Below, piece after piece: positions 8,305 through 16,987 of a DNA stretch of 64,000 bases. The stretch comes from Salirhabdus salicampi (GTDB taxonomy: Bacteria; Bacillota; Bacilli; Bacillales; Alkalibacillaceae): assembly GCF_024259515.1 (NCBI RefSeq), contig NZ_JANBWE010000003.1, positions 1 through 64,000 on the forward strand. Direction: 5' to 3'. The notes beneath the pieces are model-generated. The model saw only the letters and a program-made list of their open reading frames with translations. It was not told where the DNA came from and made no database searches. Made by a program: the position numbers and the translations under genes. Position 1 is the first letter of the stretch; each line of letters opens with the position of its first letter.

Positions 8305-10023
8305 CTATTCTTCTAATGTTGATGTATCTCCTGTTGGCAATCCCAGCTCCCATGATTTAAGTAATCGTCTCATAATTTTTCCGCTTCTCGTTTTAGGAAT
8401 TTTATCTTTGAATTCAATCTCACGAGGAGCAGCATGGGCACTTAACCCTTTTTTCACAAATAGGCGTATATCTTCCAGTAATTCATCGGATGGTTCATAT
8501 CCTTCACGCAGTGTAACAAATGCTTTAATGATCTCCCCACGAACAGGATCCGGTTTACCAATAACCCCTGCTTCACCTACTGCAGGATGTTCAATTAATT
8601 TACTCTCAACTTCAAAAGGACCTACACGTTCTCCTGAAGTTAGAATCACATCATCCAACCTGCCTTGGAACCAGAAATATCCATCTTCATCCATGTATGC
8701 ACTATCACCTGACACATACCAATCTCCAATAAAGTAGCTTTCATACTTCTCTGGACGTTTCCAAATTTGTCTCATCATTGAAGGCCAGCCTTTTCGAATT
8801 GCCAAGTTCCCCATCTGCCTTGGTGGAAGTTTATTCCCTTCGTTATCAATAATTGCTGCTTCTACACCAGGAAACGGTTTTCCCATTGATCCAGGTTTTA
8901 TGTCTACACATGGATAATTGGAAATGAGCATTCCGCCTGTTTCTGTCATCCACCACGAATCATGAATTCGCAAGTTAAAGGCGTCGATACCCCAATGAAT
9001 TACTTCTGGATTTAACGGTTCACCTACACTGATAATGTGGCGAAGAGAAGATAAGTTGTATTGTTTTACTTTTTCCTCACCTGCACTCATTAAACGACGA
9101 AATGCTGTCGGTGCTGAATACCAAATGTTTACATTATACTTTTCAATTGTGCTATACCAATCATCAGGAGTAAATCGTCCACCACGTATTACATTTGTAA
9201 CACCATTTAACCAAGGAGCAAATACACCGTAACTCGTTCCAGTAACCCAACCTGGATCAGCTGTACACCAATAAATATCCTCTTCTTTTAAATCTAGTAC
9301 CCATTTACCTGTTTGATAGTGGTGAATCATTGCATTATGGGCATGATAGACACCTTTTGGTTTTCCAGTAGAGCCAGAAGTATAGTGGATGAGCATTCCA
9401 TCTTCTAAGTCTACCCACTCTAGCTCGTAATTCGTTGAGGCTTGATTCATCTCTTGAAAGAAATCTACATATTGTTCTCCTTCAACGTTCGTTGTATCAC
9501 CGACTAACACGATCTTCTTCAAATCCGGCAGGTTTTCTTGTGGTACACGATCTAATAAATCAGGTGTAGTAATAAGCATTACAGCTTCACTATCTTGCAG
9601 TCGGTCTTCTACCGCTTGTTCCATAAATGCTTCAAAAAGTGGACCAGCTATAGCCCCTATTTTGAGAATTCCTAGAAAGCTCATATAAAATTCAGGACTT
9701 CTCGGCATAAACAGAAATACCCGGTCTCCTTTATTTATACCTTGTCTTTTCAATACATTCGCAAATTGGTTACTTTTTTCCTTCATCTCAGAGAAGGTTA
9801 TTTTCTCTTCCCTGTTTGCATCAGAGTATAGCAATGCAACTTGATTTTGTTTTTCAGGGTTTTCTGCATGGCGGTCAATGGCTTCATATGCAATATTTAC
9901 TTTTCCAGTATCATGCCAAGTAAACTCTTTCTCTACTTCCTTCCAATCGAAGTTCGCGTACACATCGTCATAATTTTTTAAGTTGTAGTTTCCTTCTCTC
10001 GCACGTATCGGTTTCATATTCAT
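8305..10023 (-). CDS. acsA: Acetyl-CoA synthetase (acetate-CoA ligase)
   Basis: 572 residues, the same length as B. subtilis AcsA and very similar to it throughout. It activates acetate to acetyl-CoA through acetyl-AMP. Visible motifs are the P-loop-like YTSGSTGKPKG, the acyl-site region WWMTETGG, the hinge YVSGDSAY...GRLDDVILTSGERVG, and the C-terminal catalytic lysine in PKTRSGKIMRRLL, which is also the site acetylated in this family. The start follows AAAGGGGTGGGAG. A perfect cre operator sits just upstream (10044-10057), so catabolite control by CcpA is likely. In B. subtilis acsA lies far from oriC beside acuABC; no acu genes are present here. Confidence 0.95.
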   Translation of the reverse strand: MNMKPIRAREGNYNLKNYDDVYANFDWKEVEKEFTWHDTGKVNIAYEAIDRHAENPEKQNQVALLYSDANREEKITFSEMKEKSNQFANVLKRQGINKGDRVFLFMPRSPEFYMSFLGILKIGAIAGPLFEAFMEQAVEDRLQDSEAVMLITTPDLLDRVPQENLPDLKKIVLVGDTTNVEGEQYVDFFQEMNQASTNYELEWVDLEDGMLIHYTSGSTGKPKGVYHAHNAMIHHYQTGKWVLDLKEEDIYWCTADPGWVTGTSYGVFAPWLNGVTNVIRGGRFTPDDWYSTIEKYNVNIWYSAPTAFRRLMSAGEEKVKQYNLSSLRHIISVGEPLNPEVIHWGIDAFNLRIHDSWWMTETGGMLISNYPCVDIKPGSMGKPFPGVEAAIIDNEGNKLPPRQMGNLAIRKGWPSMMRQIWKRPEKYESYFIGDWYVSGDSAYMDEDGYFWFQGRLDDVILTSGERVGPFEVESKLIEHPAVGEAGVIGKPDPVRGEIIKAFVTLREGYEPSDELLEDIRLFVKKGLSAHAAPREIEFKDKIPKTRSGKIMRRLLKSWELGLPTGDTSTLEE

Positions 10024-10043
10024 ATTTCTCCCACCCCTTTGAA

Positions 10044-10057
10044 TGTAATCGGTTTCA
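10044..10057. promoter_or_regulatory. cre site (CcpA operator) of acsA
   Basis: TGTAATCGGTTTCA matches the cre consensus TGWAANCGNTNWCA at every defined position. It lies 21-34 bases before the acsA start codon, inside the probable 5' leader, where CcpA would block transcription. B. subtilis acsA is also CcpA-repressed. Confidence 0.75.
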
Positions 10058-10272
10058 TTTAATAGAAACTTAAATCCTTTGTACAAACATATGCACAGTA
10101 CCTCTAAAATATTTAATTTTTGAAATATTCCATATATTTATAATATCTAACATCCATCTTTTTTTAAAGGGAAATATTAGAAAAAGGGTGGAAACTACTA
10201 TTTCAAAAGAGCGCAAGATGACAAACCTATCATCTGCATGAATACGGCTATTTGAGGAGGAAAATAACTGAA

Positions 10273-10311
10273 ATGCGTCTAGTTGATTGCTTATTCAAGT
10301 TGCACGGATGA
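10273..10311 (+). CDS. Possible 12-residue peptide gene
   Basis: A strong ribosome site (GAGGAGG, 10254-10260) lies 12 bases before an ATG that opens MRLVDCLFKLHG and then stops, directly before a GC-rich hairpin (10321-10347). Two shorter start-stop units precede it in the same stretch (from 10220 and 10239). The unit fits a small leader peptide or small-protein gene, but it is too short for its coding potential to be judged from sequence. Confidence 0.2.
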   Translation: MRLVDCLFKLHG

Positions 10312-10320
10312 CTAAACCAA

Positions 10321-10347
10321 ACAAGGCGCACTCCATGTGCGCCTTGT
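10321..10347 (-). terminator. Terminator of the holin-like gene
   Basis: Perfect 10-bp GC-rich hairpin (CAAGGCGCAC / GTGCGCCTTG) immediately after the stop codon of the gene on the minus strand, with a short, imperfect T tail. The stem is symmetric and could also act on plus-strand transcripts. Confidence 0.65.
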
Positions 10348-10749
10348 TTATGGTTGATGGATACTTCCACCACCATTAGAATTTTCATCATTTGTATCTG
10401 AATTTGTTGATGCCTTCTGCGATTCATTATCGTTATCTTCTGTGTTTGCTCCCTCTTTCTTATTCTTTTTAGGTAAGAGAGAGAGTAGCGCTTGATCATG
10501 CCCTCCATTTCCATTTTGTACATATTTAATACCTGCTACGGTCCCTACCCCATATAAAGCGTATTTAAGTCCCGATAACATAATTTCAAAATTAAATGCT
10601 TTTGCTTCTAATACTGCAAAACCTAGACCTAAAAAGATACCAATTAACGGAATATAACGGTTGCTAATTCTGCTCGCTCTTCGAATGGCATACAAAATAA
10701 AAGCAAGGGCAACGTAGGCTGTAAATTCGAGGTTGAGAAGTGCTTCCAT
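10348..10749 (-). CDS. Small holin-like membrane protein
   Basis: 133 residues. The first 75 or so hold two to three hydrophobic segments (FTAYVALAFILYAI, IPLIGIFLGLGFAVL, LKYALYGVGTVAGIKYV) arranged like the small A118-type phage holins. The tail is hydrophilic and rich in N, S, D and E, ending NSNGGGSIHQP. A ribosome site (GGAGGTG) precedes the ATG. No phage genes are nearby, so this looks like a chromosomal holin-like protein rather than part of a prophage. The function is not known; lysis, export or a spore role are all possible. Confidence 0.6.
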   Translation of the reverse strand: MEALLNLEFTAYVALAFILYAIRRASRISNRYIPLIGIFLGLGFAVLEAKAFNFEIMLSGLKYALYGVGTVAGIKYVQNGNGGHDQALLSLLPKKNKKEGANTEDNDNESQKASTNSDTNDENSNGGGSIHQP

Positions 10750-10810
10750 TTACTACACCTCCTATTGAAAAATTAAATATCTCTATTTACTATATTCATA
10801 GAGAACAAAG

Positions 10811-10838
10811 TTGACATTGATTTAATCACTTATATTTT
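10811..10838 (+). promoter_or_regulatory. Possible SigA-type promoter before the HD-GYP gene
   Basis: A consensus -35 box TTGACA (10811-10816) is followed after 16 bases by TATTTT (10833-10838). The gene starts about 100 bases downstream. Confidence 0.4.
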
Positions 10839-10940
10839 AGTTATAAAGGATTTATGACGTTATGAAAATAAGCATATTTACCTTATATCTTTAAAAATTG
10901 GTATATACATTGTATCCTTAAATGACTGAGGAGGTCATTC

Positions 10941-11561
10941 ATGTTACATAAAGCAAAGGAACTATTTAACAACGTAGCCCAAGATAATGAGATTTTAGCA
11001 TCATTTAAATACCACTCGTTACGTGTCATGCATATGTCGTGTAACCTGGCTAAGAAAAATGGTTGCCTCGATACCGATATGCAAGTTGCCTCTCTCCTCC
11101 ATGACATCGGTAAGATTGGATTATCACGCCAAATTTTATTAAAACCAACAAAACTAACTGATTTGGAATATCAAATTATTCAATCCCATAGTCACATCGG
11201 CAATACAATTGTACGAAAACAGTTGAATATGCCAAGAGCAGCTGGATTTATCCGTGACCATCATGAAAGATGGGATGGAAACGGTTATCCCCGAGGATTA
11301 AAGGGTGATGATATATCCTTGCAAGGACGTATTATTAGTATTTGTGATGCATTCGATACAATGACCATTGACCGGAGAAGTTACAATAAAACACCACTAA
11401 CGTACGAAGAAGCGTTAGAAGAATTGGTTAAGTCCTCCTGGAACCAGTTTGATGGTAACTTAGTAGAACAATTTATTGCCATCATCCAATCCTTTGAGCT
11501 TCCTGAGGCAAGGTCTTGGTGGCAAGATGAAAAAATGATGGAATCTCTTTTTCCTGTCTAA
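10941..11561 (+). CDS. HD-GYP domain phosphohydrolase (single domain)
   Basis: 206-residue protein that is almost entirely an HD-GYP domain, the type that cleaves cyclic di-nucleotides such as c-di-GMP. The metal-binding set appears intact: H25 (KYHSLRV), HD in LLHDIGKIG (about 54-55), H in SHSHIGN, HH in RDHHERWDGNGYP, and D in CDAFDTMT. The signature reads GNGYP where GYP is the defining triplet. It has no sensor domain and no membrane segment. RBS GAGGAGG lies 9 bases before the ATG. A second HD-GYP protein lies beside gyrA (28791-29864), but with an altered site. Confidence 0.85.
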   Translation: MLHKAKELFNNVAQDNEILASFKYHSLRVMHMSCNLAKKNGCLDTDMQVASLLHDIGKIGLSRQILLKPTKLTDLEYQIIQSHSHIGNTIVRKQLNMPRAAGFIRDHHERWDGNGYPRGLKGDDISLQGRIISICDAFDTMTIDRRSYNKTPLTYEEALEELVKSSWNQFDGNLVEQFIAIIQSFELPEARSWWQDEKMMESLFPV

Positions 11562-11948
11562 ACATCCTTTTCTTCCCTTGCTAACATAACGACAACTTAT
11601 GACAGGAGGGTGCATTTCCATACCATTATATGAAAGCATAGCCGCACGAATGACTCTAACATTGTCATAAAAACGAGAATTCATTAGATTGACCTACTCC
11701 TTTGATTTCGGAACGTTTTTTTATGACTATTTACCTATATAAGCGACACATGCTTCAGCCTTCCTTCATTTCTAGGTATTTTTTGAAAAAAAAGAAAAAA
11801 AGCACTGCTCATGAACATCATGCATCAGTGCTTTTTAAATCAGTTTGTGTTAATAAACAGTAAAAAATCCTCTGAAAGAAGGATCTGTTATTGTATCGTC
11901 TTCAATGTAGTAATAACTCCAGGTTCCTTTTATATATCTTATATCATT
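11562..11948. other. Gene-poor stretch of about 390 bases
   Basis: No convincing gene is present. It contains a plus-strand reading frame for 23 residues (11598-11669) that spans an AGGAGG but lacks a ribosome site before its ATG, a strong hairpin at 11795-11836, and, on the minus strand, an open in-frame extension of the YheC/YheD gene beyond its stop codon (11853-11948). Confidence 0.5.
11795..11836 (-). terminator. Terminator downstream of the YheC/YheD gene
   Basis: Stem AAAAAGCACTG / CAGTGCTTTTT around a 20-base loop; the minus-strand side continues as a long uridine-rich tail (about 11781-11800). It lies about 110 bases after the YheC/YheD stop codon and could also end the HD-GYP transcript on the plus strand. 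Confidence 0.65.
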
Positions 11949-14651
11949 TTACGAAAAACCTGTTAAATATTTTGCATATTGTAGCGGGTTTAAAAATGCA
12001 CGTTTTATTGTATTCCGGTCGTACGATATAAACAACGAATCCTGCCCCGGCTTTGCATTGCATTCAATAAACCAAATATTATGTCCTTGATCTAAAGCAA
12101 AATCAATTCCGAGTTCTCCAAACGTTCCAAACTCTTTTTCCACCGCTTCATACACTTTGAATATAAACGTCTCTATTCTTCGATTTAAATGGATTAGCTC
12201 ATTTTTCTTATACGATAAAATCTTTGTAAAGAAGTAGTCAAATTGGTAAACATCTGAGCCGGTTCTCGTACTCGTAATAGGAGCACGTTCTTTTCCAATT
12301 CGCACAGGGTAGGCGACAATCTCAAGCTGACCTAAATGATTCCGCTGCACCGTAGCTCTCATATCAATTGGCTGTTCTCCAACTTGTAAAACATCAATCC
12401 CTTGTTGAATGATTAGCTTTTTTTGATCAAAAAATTGATCCATTCCCTTTATTAATTCTGCTAAGTCATCACAATATTCCTCAAATAGGTCATCTGCTAC
12501 GTAACTATAATGATAACGATCCTTAACCCTTTTAATTCGCATAATACCTTTTCCATTACTACCTTGCCGGTCTTTTACATAAATAGTATGGTATTTTGAT
12601 AACATCTGATCGATATCTTCCCGTTTTTCATATTGTAGCGTTACAGGCATAAATTGTCTTACTTCTTGCTGCTTATATAATTGTTCATGTAACTTCCATT
12701 TATCGAAATAGTGCTGGGCATTAACCGTTTGGATATGAGAATGTTGTTTAAATTGTTCACGAATAAATCGACCAATATGCTTTTGATGTTTGAGAACCCC
12801 CCCACCTCTATCATACAAAATATCTGGAAATGGCATTACCTTCTTCTCCCATTTTTTCTTCATCTCGTTATAAAACGTTCCATTTATTGTTCGGTCAAGA
12901 AAGTTAACATCTTTTACTGTAAAAAGGTAAAGTATCGTATTTGCATCATTATTCGCTAACGCTAACTCTTCCGACCGGAACCGGTATTGCTGATTCAAGA
13001 GTTTTTTTACATTTCCGTTCGAGGAAAAGACCGCAATTACTGGACCAATCCGTAATGAATGTCCATCTTCAACTTTAACATTAACCTTCCAATCCTCTTG
13101 TATATGAAGTTTCTCTAATATCGAACTTGGAATAATGATTGATTCTTGTAGATCATGTTTCCTTACATTTACCTCTCTCTCATTTAATCCAACCTTCAAA
13201 CTAATTTCGTTGTTGGATAAACGTTCAAAAATAAATGTCGGAACAGTAATAACGTTATGACTCCCTTCACATTCCTTTATCGTTAAAGTCCAAGATTTAT
13301 GAGGAGATATTAAATGGCCATCTGCTAAATATGTTCCGTATTCCAATACAGATAAAAATTGAGGTAATATCTCTTCCGTATCATCAAATCCTTTAACAGG
13401 ATTTTTATCAGGCTTAGCATTCGCTTCGATAAACCATATTTCTCCACGTTGATCAATGGCTAAATCTATTCCCACTTCCCCTAATGATCCATATTCTTTT
13501 TCAAGATATGATGTAACGTGAATGGCAAATTCTTTCACTTCATGATCTGTTGGCATGTTTGAATCATGTTTAAATAACGCATCATAATGCGCAACTTCCC
13601 CTCCTAGTGATTCGTTTGTAATTGCCGAATCCCGTTTTGATACCCTTGTTTGGATCGGGGCAGCAATCCATTTACCACTTGCATCTTTTTGAACTAACAC
13701 TCTAACATCTGTCTGTTTACCACCGTATCGTTTCACATGAATCCCTTGTTGAATAATATATTTTTTGTTTTTTAGAAATTGGTTTACATACTCTTTTACA
13801 TCGGATAATGAGGATAGTTGAATCGTTTTTAATCCCTTTTCATAATAAGAGAGATCATAGCCTTCTGCTACTTTCGTGATTGCCATCACCTCTTTACCAA
13901 GGCTCCCGTAAAAGGACTTTAGGAACAATAAATGATAGTTATCCAACATTTCTTTTACTTGTTCAAATCGTTCGTAAACTTCGGTTTCAGGTAGATAGCT
14001 TTTAATATCCTTATATTTCGACAATGCTTTATAAACATCCCATTTTCCGAAATAGTCCACTTGATTAATATAATGAATGTTGTCGTGTTCGTGGAATTGG
14101 TTTCTTATATGTTTAACTAATGGTTTTAATGACGTGTCAAATTTCACAGCTCTGTCGTAAATAACATTAGGCATCGGTAAATTTCTTTGCTCCCATGACT
14201 GTGTTAATTCGTTATATACATATCCGGTTATTTGCTCTTTAAACCAATATATATTGTCTAATGAAAAATAATAAAGAAAAGCGTGTGTCTCAGTATTTGC
14301 TTTCACATGTTCAGTCGCACTTACAGGTACACAGCCTTCTTCAATCCGCTGAATAAATCGCGGATTTACAAATATACCTATTACTGGACCTAAATGGATG
14401 ATTCCATTACGAATCCATACATTCACAAACATCTTATCTATCAATAACAAATGGTTAAACACATTATCTGGTAAATACATTTGGTCATGATTATGATCAT
14501 GACTGTCTACGACAACGTTTATTTTTCGTTGACCGACTTGAATTTCATATCTGGCACCTTTTTTAACTGATAATTGCTCTATGATTAATGACGGTATTAA
14601 ACAGACTTGACTCTCCATACCACTATTGCTCTGAACTAGTTGGACTTGCAT
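11949..14651 (-). CDS. Double-length YheC/YheD family ATP-grasp protein
   Basis: 900-residue protein made of two tandem YheC/YheD units. YheC and YheD of B. subtilis are separate ATP-grasp-like proteins of about 360-450 residues associated with the spore coat; their ligase substrate is not known. Each half here repeats the same order: a small N-terminal domain ending in LGPVIGIF or IGPVIAVF, the YDR segment (MPNVIYDRAV; FPDILYDRGG), a nucleotide loop (KSFYGSLGKEV; KDRQGSNGKGI), IIQQGI, and the ATP-grasp metal site (GEVGIDLAIDQ...FIEANAKP; GELGIDFALDQ...FIECNAKP). Both halves keep the acidic and asparagine residues, so both may bind ATP. Start: ATG at 14651 after GGGAGGGAAAGGT. A CATACATC element upstream resembles a sporulation -10 box. 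Confidence 0.88.
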   Translation of the reverse strand: MQVQLVQSNSGMESQVCLIPSLIIEQLSVKKGARYEIQVGQRKINVVVDSHDHNHDQMYLPDNVFNHLLLIDKMFVNVWIRNGIIHLGPVIGIFVNPRFIQRIEEGCVPVSATEHVKANTETHAFLYYFSLDNIYWFKEQITGYVYNELTQSWEQRNLPMPNVIYDRAVKFDTSLKPLVKHIRNQFHEHDNIHYINQVDYFGKWDVYKALSKYKDIKSYLPETEVYERFEQVKEMLDNYHLLFLKSFYGSLGKEVMAITKVAEGYDLSYYEKGLKTIQLSSLSDVKEYVNQFLKNKKYIIQQGIHVKRYGGKQTDVRVLVQKDASGKWIAAPIQTRVSKRDSAITNESLGGEVAHYDALFKHDSNMPTDHEVKEFAIHVTSYLEKEYGSLGEVGIDLAIDQRGEIWFIEANAKPDKNPVKGFDDTEEILPQFLSVLEYGTYLADGHLISPHKSWTLTIKECEGSHNVITVPTFIFERLSNNEISLKVGLNEREVNVRKHDLQESIIIPSSILEKLHIQEDWKVNVKVEDGHSLRIGPVIAVFSSNGNVKKLLNQQYRFRSEELALANNDANTILYLFTVKDVNFLDRTINGTFYNEMKKKWEKKVMPFPDILYDRGGGVLKHQKHIGRFIREQFKQHSHIQTVNAQHYFDKWKLHEQLYKQQEVRQFMPVTLQYEKREDIDQMLSKYHTIYVKDRQGSNGKGIMRIKRVKDRYHYSYVADDLFEEYCDDLAELIKGMDQFFDQKKLIIQQGIDVLQVGEQPIDMRATVQRNHLGQLEIVAYPVRIGKERAPITSTRTGSDVYQFDYFFTKILSYKKNELIHLNRRIETFIFKVYEAVEKEFGTFGELGIDFALDQGHNIWFIECNAKPGQDSLFISYDRNTIKRAFLNPLQYAKYLTGFS

Positions 14652-14837
14652 ACCTTTCCCTCCCGAATATACCATCTTTGTCATTAATATTCGAAGGATT
14701 ACAGTTTGGTATGGATGTATGATTTAGGGGACATCACTTTAAATGTTGTTATCTTTACGTTAGTATTAAGAAAATAATATGTACTTTTACACTCGTATGG
14801 ACTGGGTCCAGTTAAAACAAAAAGGCAGGAATGGATA

Positions 14838-15701
14838 ATGAAGATTATTGCAACAGATATGGATGGTACATTGTTAAATTCTAGAGGTGATATTAGTGAT
14901 GAGAATAAACAAGCAATCGAAAAGGCGATTGCTAATAATATTGAAGTAATTGTTGTGACTGGCCGCTCTTATATTTCTGCAAAACGGTTATTACGAGAAA
15001 AGAATTTGCATACACCAATCATTGGTTTTAACGGAGGAGAGGTTCGGTCAGAAGAGGGAAAGATAATCATGAATTTCCCACTAAACAAAGAACTTTGTTC
15101 AAAAATAGCCGCGGCATGTAGTGCTGAAGGAGTCTATTACGATATTTATACAAATGAAGGTGTATACTCTAGCAGTAAGGAACAAACGGTTGAATCATTT
15201 GTTACCTTATTAGCAAGGATTCACAATCAAACACCATTAGAGGATATTCGAAAATTAGTTGAACAACATATGGAAGATGAACAATTCCATTTTACTGATC
15301 AGTATGAGCAAGTTTTACATTCAAACCTAACGTTTTATAAAATGTTTGCTCTATCTCTACAAGAAGAACAACTACAAAATGTTTATCATCGGTTAAAGGG
15401 TGAAGAAGAACTAGTAATTACTTCTTCTGGGAAAGGGAATTTAGAATTTAATCACCAGGATGCAAAGAAAGGAACGGTTTTACAAAGATATGTAAATGAA
15501 AAAGGCATTTCTATGAACGAAGTGATGGCAATAGGCGATAACTACAATGACGTCTCCATGTTACAAATGGCAGGTAGAGGTGTGGCAATGGGAAATGCTA
15601 ATGAAGATATAAAGGAGGTTTGCTCCCACGTAACAAAAACAAATGACGAAAACGGTGTTGCGGTAGCAATTGAGCAACTATTAAATGAACTGAATGAATA
15701 A
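14838..15701 (+). CDS. Cof-type HAD phosphatase (HAD-IIB)
   Basis: 287-residue haloacid dehalogenase-superfamily hydrolase of the Cof/YidA type, which usually removes phosphate from sugar phosphates or similar small metabolites. The four motifs are present: DMDGTLLNS (motif I, with nucleophile D8), VVTGRS (motif II), the conserved lysine in the C-terminal part (DAKKGTVL), and GDNYNDVSML (motif IV). The type-IIB cap lies in the middle. The substrate cannot be predicted. It is a lone gene with a weak upstream ribosome site (AGGCAGGAATGG) and is followed by a bidirectional terminator. Confidence 0.88.
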   Translation: MKIIATDMDGTLLNSRGDISDENKQAIEKAIANNIEVIVVTGRSYISAKRLLREKNLHTPIIGFNGGEVRSEEGKIIMNFPLNKELCSKIAAACSAEGVYYDIYTNEGVYSSSKEQTVESFVTLLARIHNQTPLEDIRKLVEQHMEDEQFHFTDQYEQVLHSNLTFYKMFALSLQEEQLQNVYHRLKGEEELVITSSGKGNLEFNHQDAKKGTVLQRYVNEKGISMNEVMAIGDNYNDVSMLQMAGRGVAMGNANEDIKEVCSHVTKTNDENGVAVAIEQLLNELNE

Positions 15702-15702
15702 A

Positions 15703-15735
15703 AAAAGAGCCAACATCATACTGTTGGCTCTTTTT
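15703..15735. terminator. Bidirectional terminator
   Basis: Thirteen-base arms (AAAAAGAGCCAAC / GTTGGCTCTTTTT) form a strong hairpin with T runs on both strands between the convergent HAD and homocysteine methyltransferase genes. Confidence 0.85.
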
Positions 15736-15739
15736 GCGC

Positions 15740-16789
15740 TTATGCTTTTGTACGATATTGTAGATTATGTTCCTTTAACGTTTTGTCTTTCCCAAACAAG
15801 AAATGTTTCTCCATGTCAGGTGAATATTTAGAGTTAATCGTTTCTATACCTACTGCTTCCGCTACTGCTCTTAACATAGCAGGGGATGCACCACAACAAA
15901 GACCGATATAGTTGACACCAATACTTTTTGCTTCCTTAGCCCACTCTGCTAATTCATACCGATTATGATACAGAGGGTCCAGCGACGTTGGGAACGTTGT
16001 TTCAGTTGGCAGGTGACAGCTACAACCACCGTCTGGTAAATTGAAAAACGTTGGGTATTCTTCTGATGTACGGTATGGAATTGGTAATCCCCCAACAAAA
16101 CCATCTACCTCTTCAGTTATTTTCTTCAAGTATGGTTGCATCGTATTTGGGCCGCGGAAGCAATTCATTCCGACTACTAATGCACCTTTTTCAGAAAGGA
16201 TTTTGCAAGATTCTTCTACCGTATAGCCATCACGCAAGATGTTTTCACCCATAAGCCCTAATGTAACAACGGCTGGTAAATCTTGTTTCTGAATTTCCTC
16301 TAATGCAATCACAGCTTCTTCATGATAGTAAAGAGTTTCAGCATTAATAAAGTCTACCCCCTCCTCTTTACACCATTTCACCATTTCTGCAAATATACTT
16401 CTTACTTTCTCTTTCGATTGAGGATCTTCAGGGTCAAATATGTTAGTATTTGAAATATTCCCTGCCACAAGTGCTTCCTCTATCGGATGCTCTTTAGCTA
16501 CTTCTTTAGCTAATCGTATTGCATTACGATTTAAAGGCTCAAGTAAATGCTCCTTACCAATGATTCTCATTTTTTCACGGTGTGCATTATATGTAAAAGC
16601 TAAAACTACATCAGACCCAGCGTTCATATAGTCTCTATATGTCTGCTTTAATACGTCAGGATGCTCCAAGGCAACTTCTGGCACAAAGGAACCTGCTTGT
16701 AAATATCCACGCCGTTCCATTTCAAATAAATATCCTTCTCCTGCGATAACTGTTCCCTCTTTTAATCTTTGTTCCAAACTTCTTTTCAT
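15740..16789 (-). CDS. Homocysteine S-methyltransferase family protein (BHMT-like)
   Basis: 349-residue zinc methyltransferase that would transfer a methyl group to homocysteine to make methionine. The zinc cysteines are visible in VVGMNCFRG (about residue 208) and YIGLCCGASP (about 298-299), and the barrel starts with AGEGYLFEMERRGYLQ. It resembles betaine-homocysteine methyltransferase more than MmuM; the methyl donor (betaine, S-methylmethionine or other) is inference. The gene stands alone behind a SAM-I riboswitch, which supports a methionine role: high SAM would end transcription early. It starts after GAGGAACACCG. Confidence 0.85.
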   Translation of the reverse strand: MKRSLEQRLKEGTVIAGEGYLFEMERRGYLQAGSFVPEVALEHPDVLKQTYRDYMNAGSDVVLAFTYNAHREKMRIIGKEHLLEPLNRNAIRLAKEVAKEHPIEEALVAGNISNTNIFDPEDPQSKEKVRSIFAEMVKWCKEEGVDFINAETLYYHEEAVIALEEIQKQDLPAVVTLGLMGENILRDGYTVEESCKILSEKGALVVGMNCFRGPNTMQPYLKKITEEVDGFVGGLPIPYRTSEEYPTFFNLPDGGCSCHLPTETTFPTSLDPLYHNRYELAEWAKEAKSIGVNYIGLCCGASPAMLRAVAEAVGIETINSKYSPDMEKHFLFGKDKTLKEHNLQYRTKA

Positions 16790-16819
16790 CGGTGTTCCTC
16801 CTCAAGTTTTCTTTTATAG

Positions 16820-16987
16820 CAAAAAAGCCCTCTTCCATTAAGAAGAGGGCTTTATACTAATTCATTAACATTCTAGTAAATGGTCTCTCCTTATCTTCAG
16901 CAATTTCGCTTCTGGAATTGGCACAGTGCTTATCAGCCTGTTGCCGAGGTATCTAAGGGCCAGTCCCTCCACCTCTCTGGATAAGAA
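16820..16987 (-). promoter_or_regulatory. SAM-I (S-box) riboswitch with terminator
   Basis: The aptamer runs from the P1 strand CTTATC (16980-16985) to its partner GATAAG (16890-16895) and contains the S-box core AGAGAGGTGGAGGGACTGGC, CCTTAGATACC and GGCAACAGGC. A separate 14-bp hairpin (GCCCTCTTC / GAAGAGGGC) with six uridines at 16820-16853 is the intrinsic terminator. This layout turns off the downstream methyltransferase when SAM is plentiful. Confidence 0.95.

Noticed and set aside
11598-11669. Plus-strand frame for MTGGCISIPLYESIAARMTL and three more residues
   Set aside because: No ribosome site lies before its ATG, and the AGGAGG is inside the frame; too short to support.
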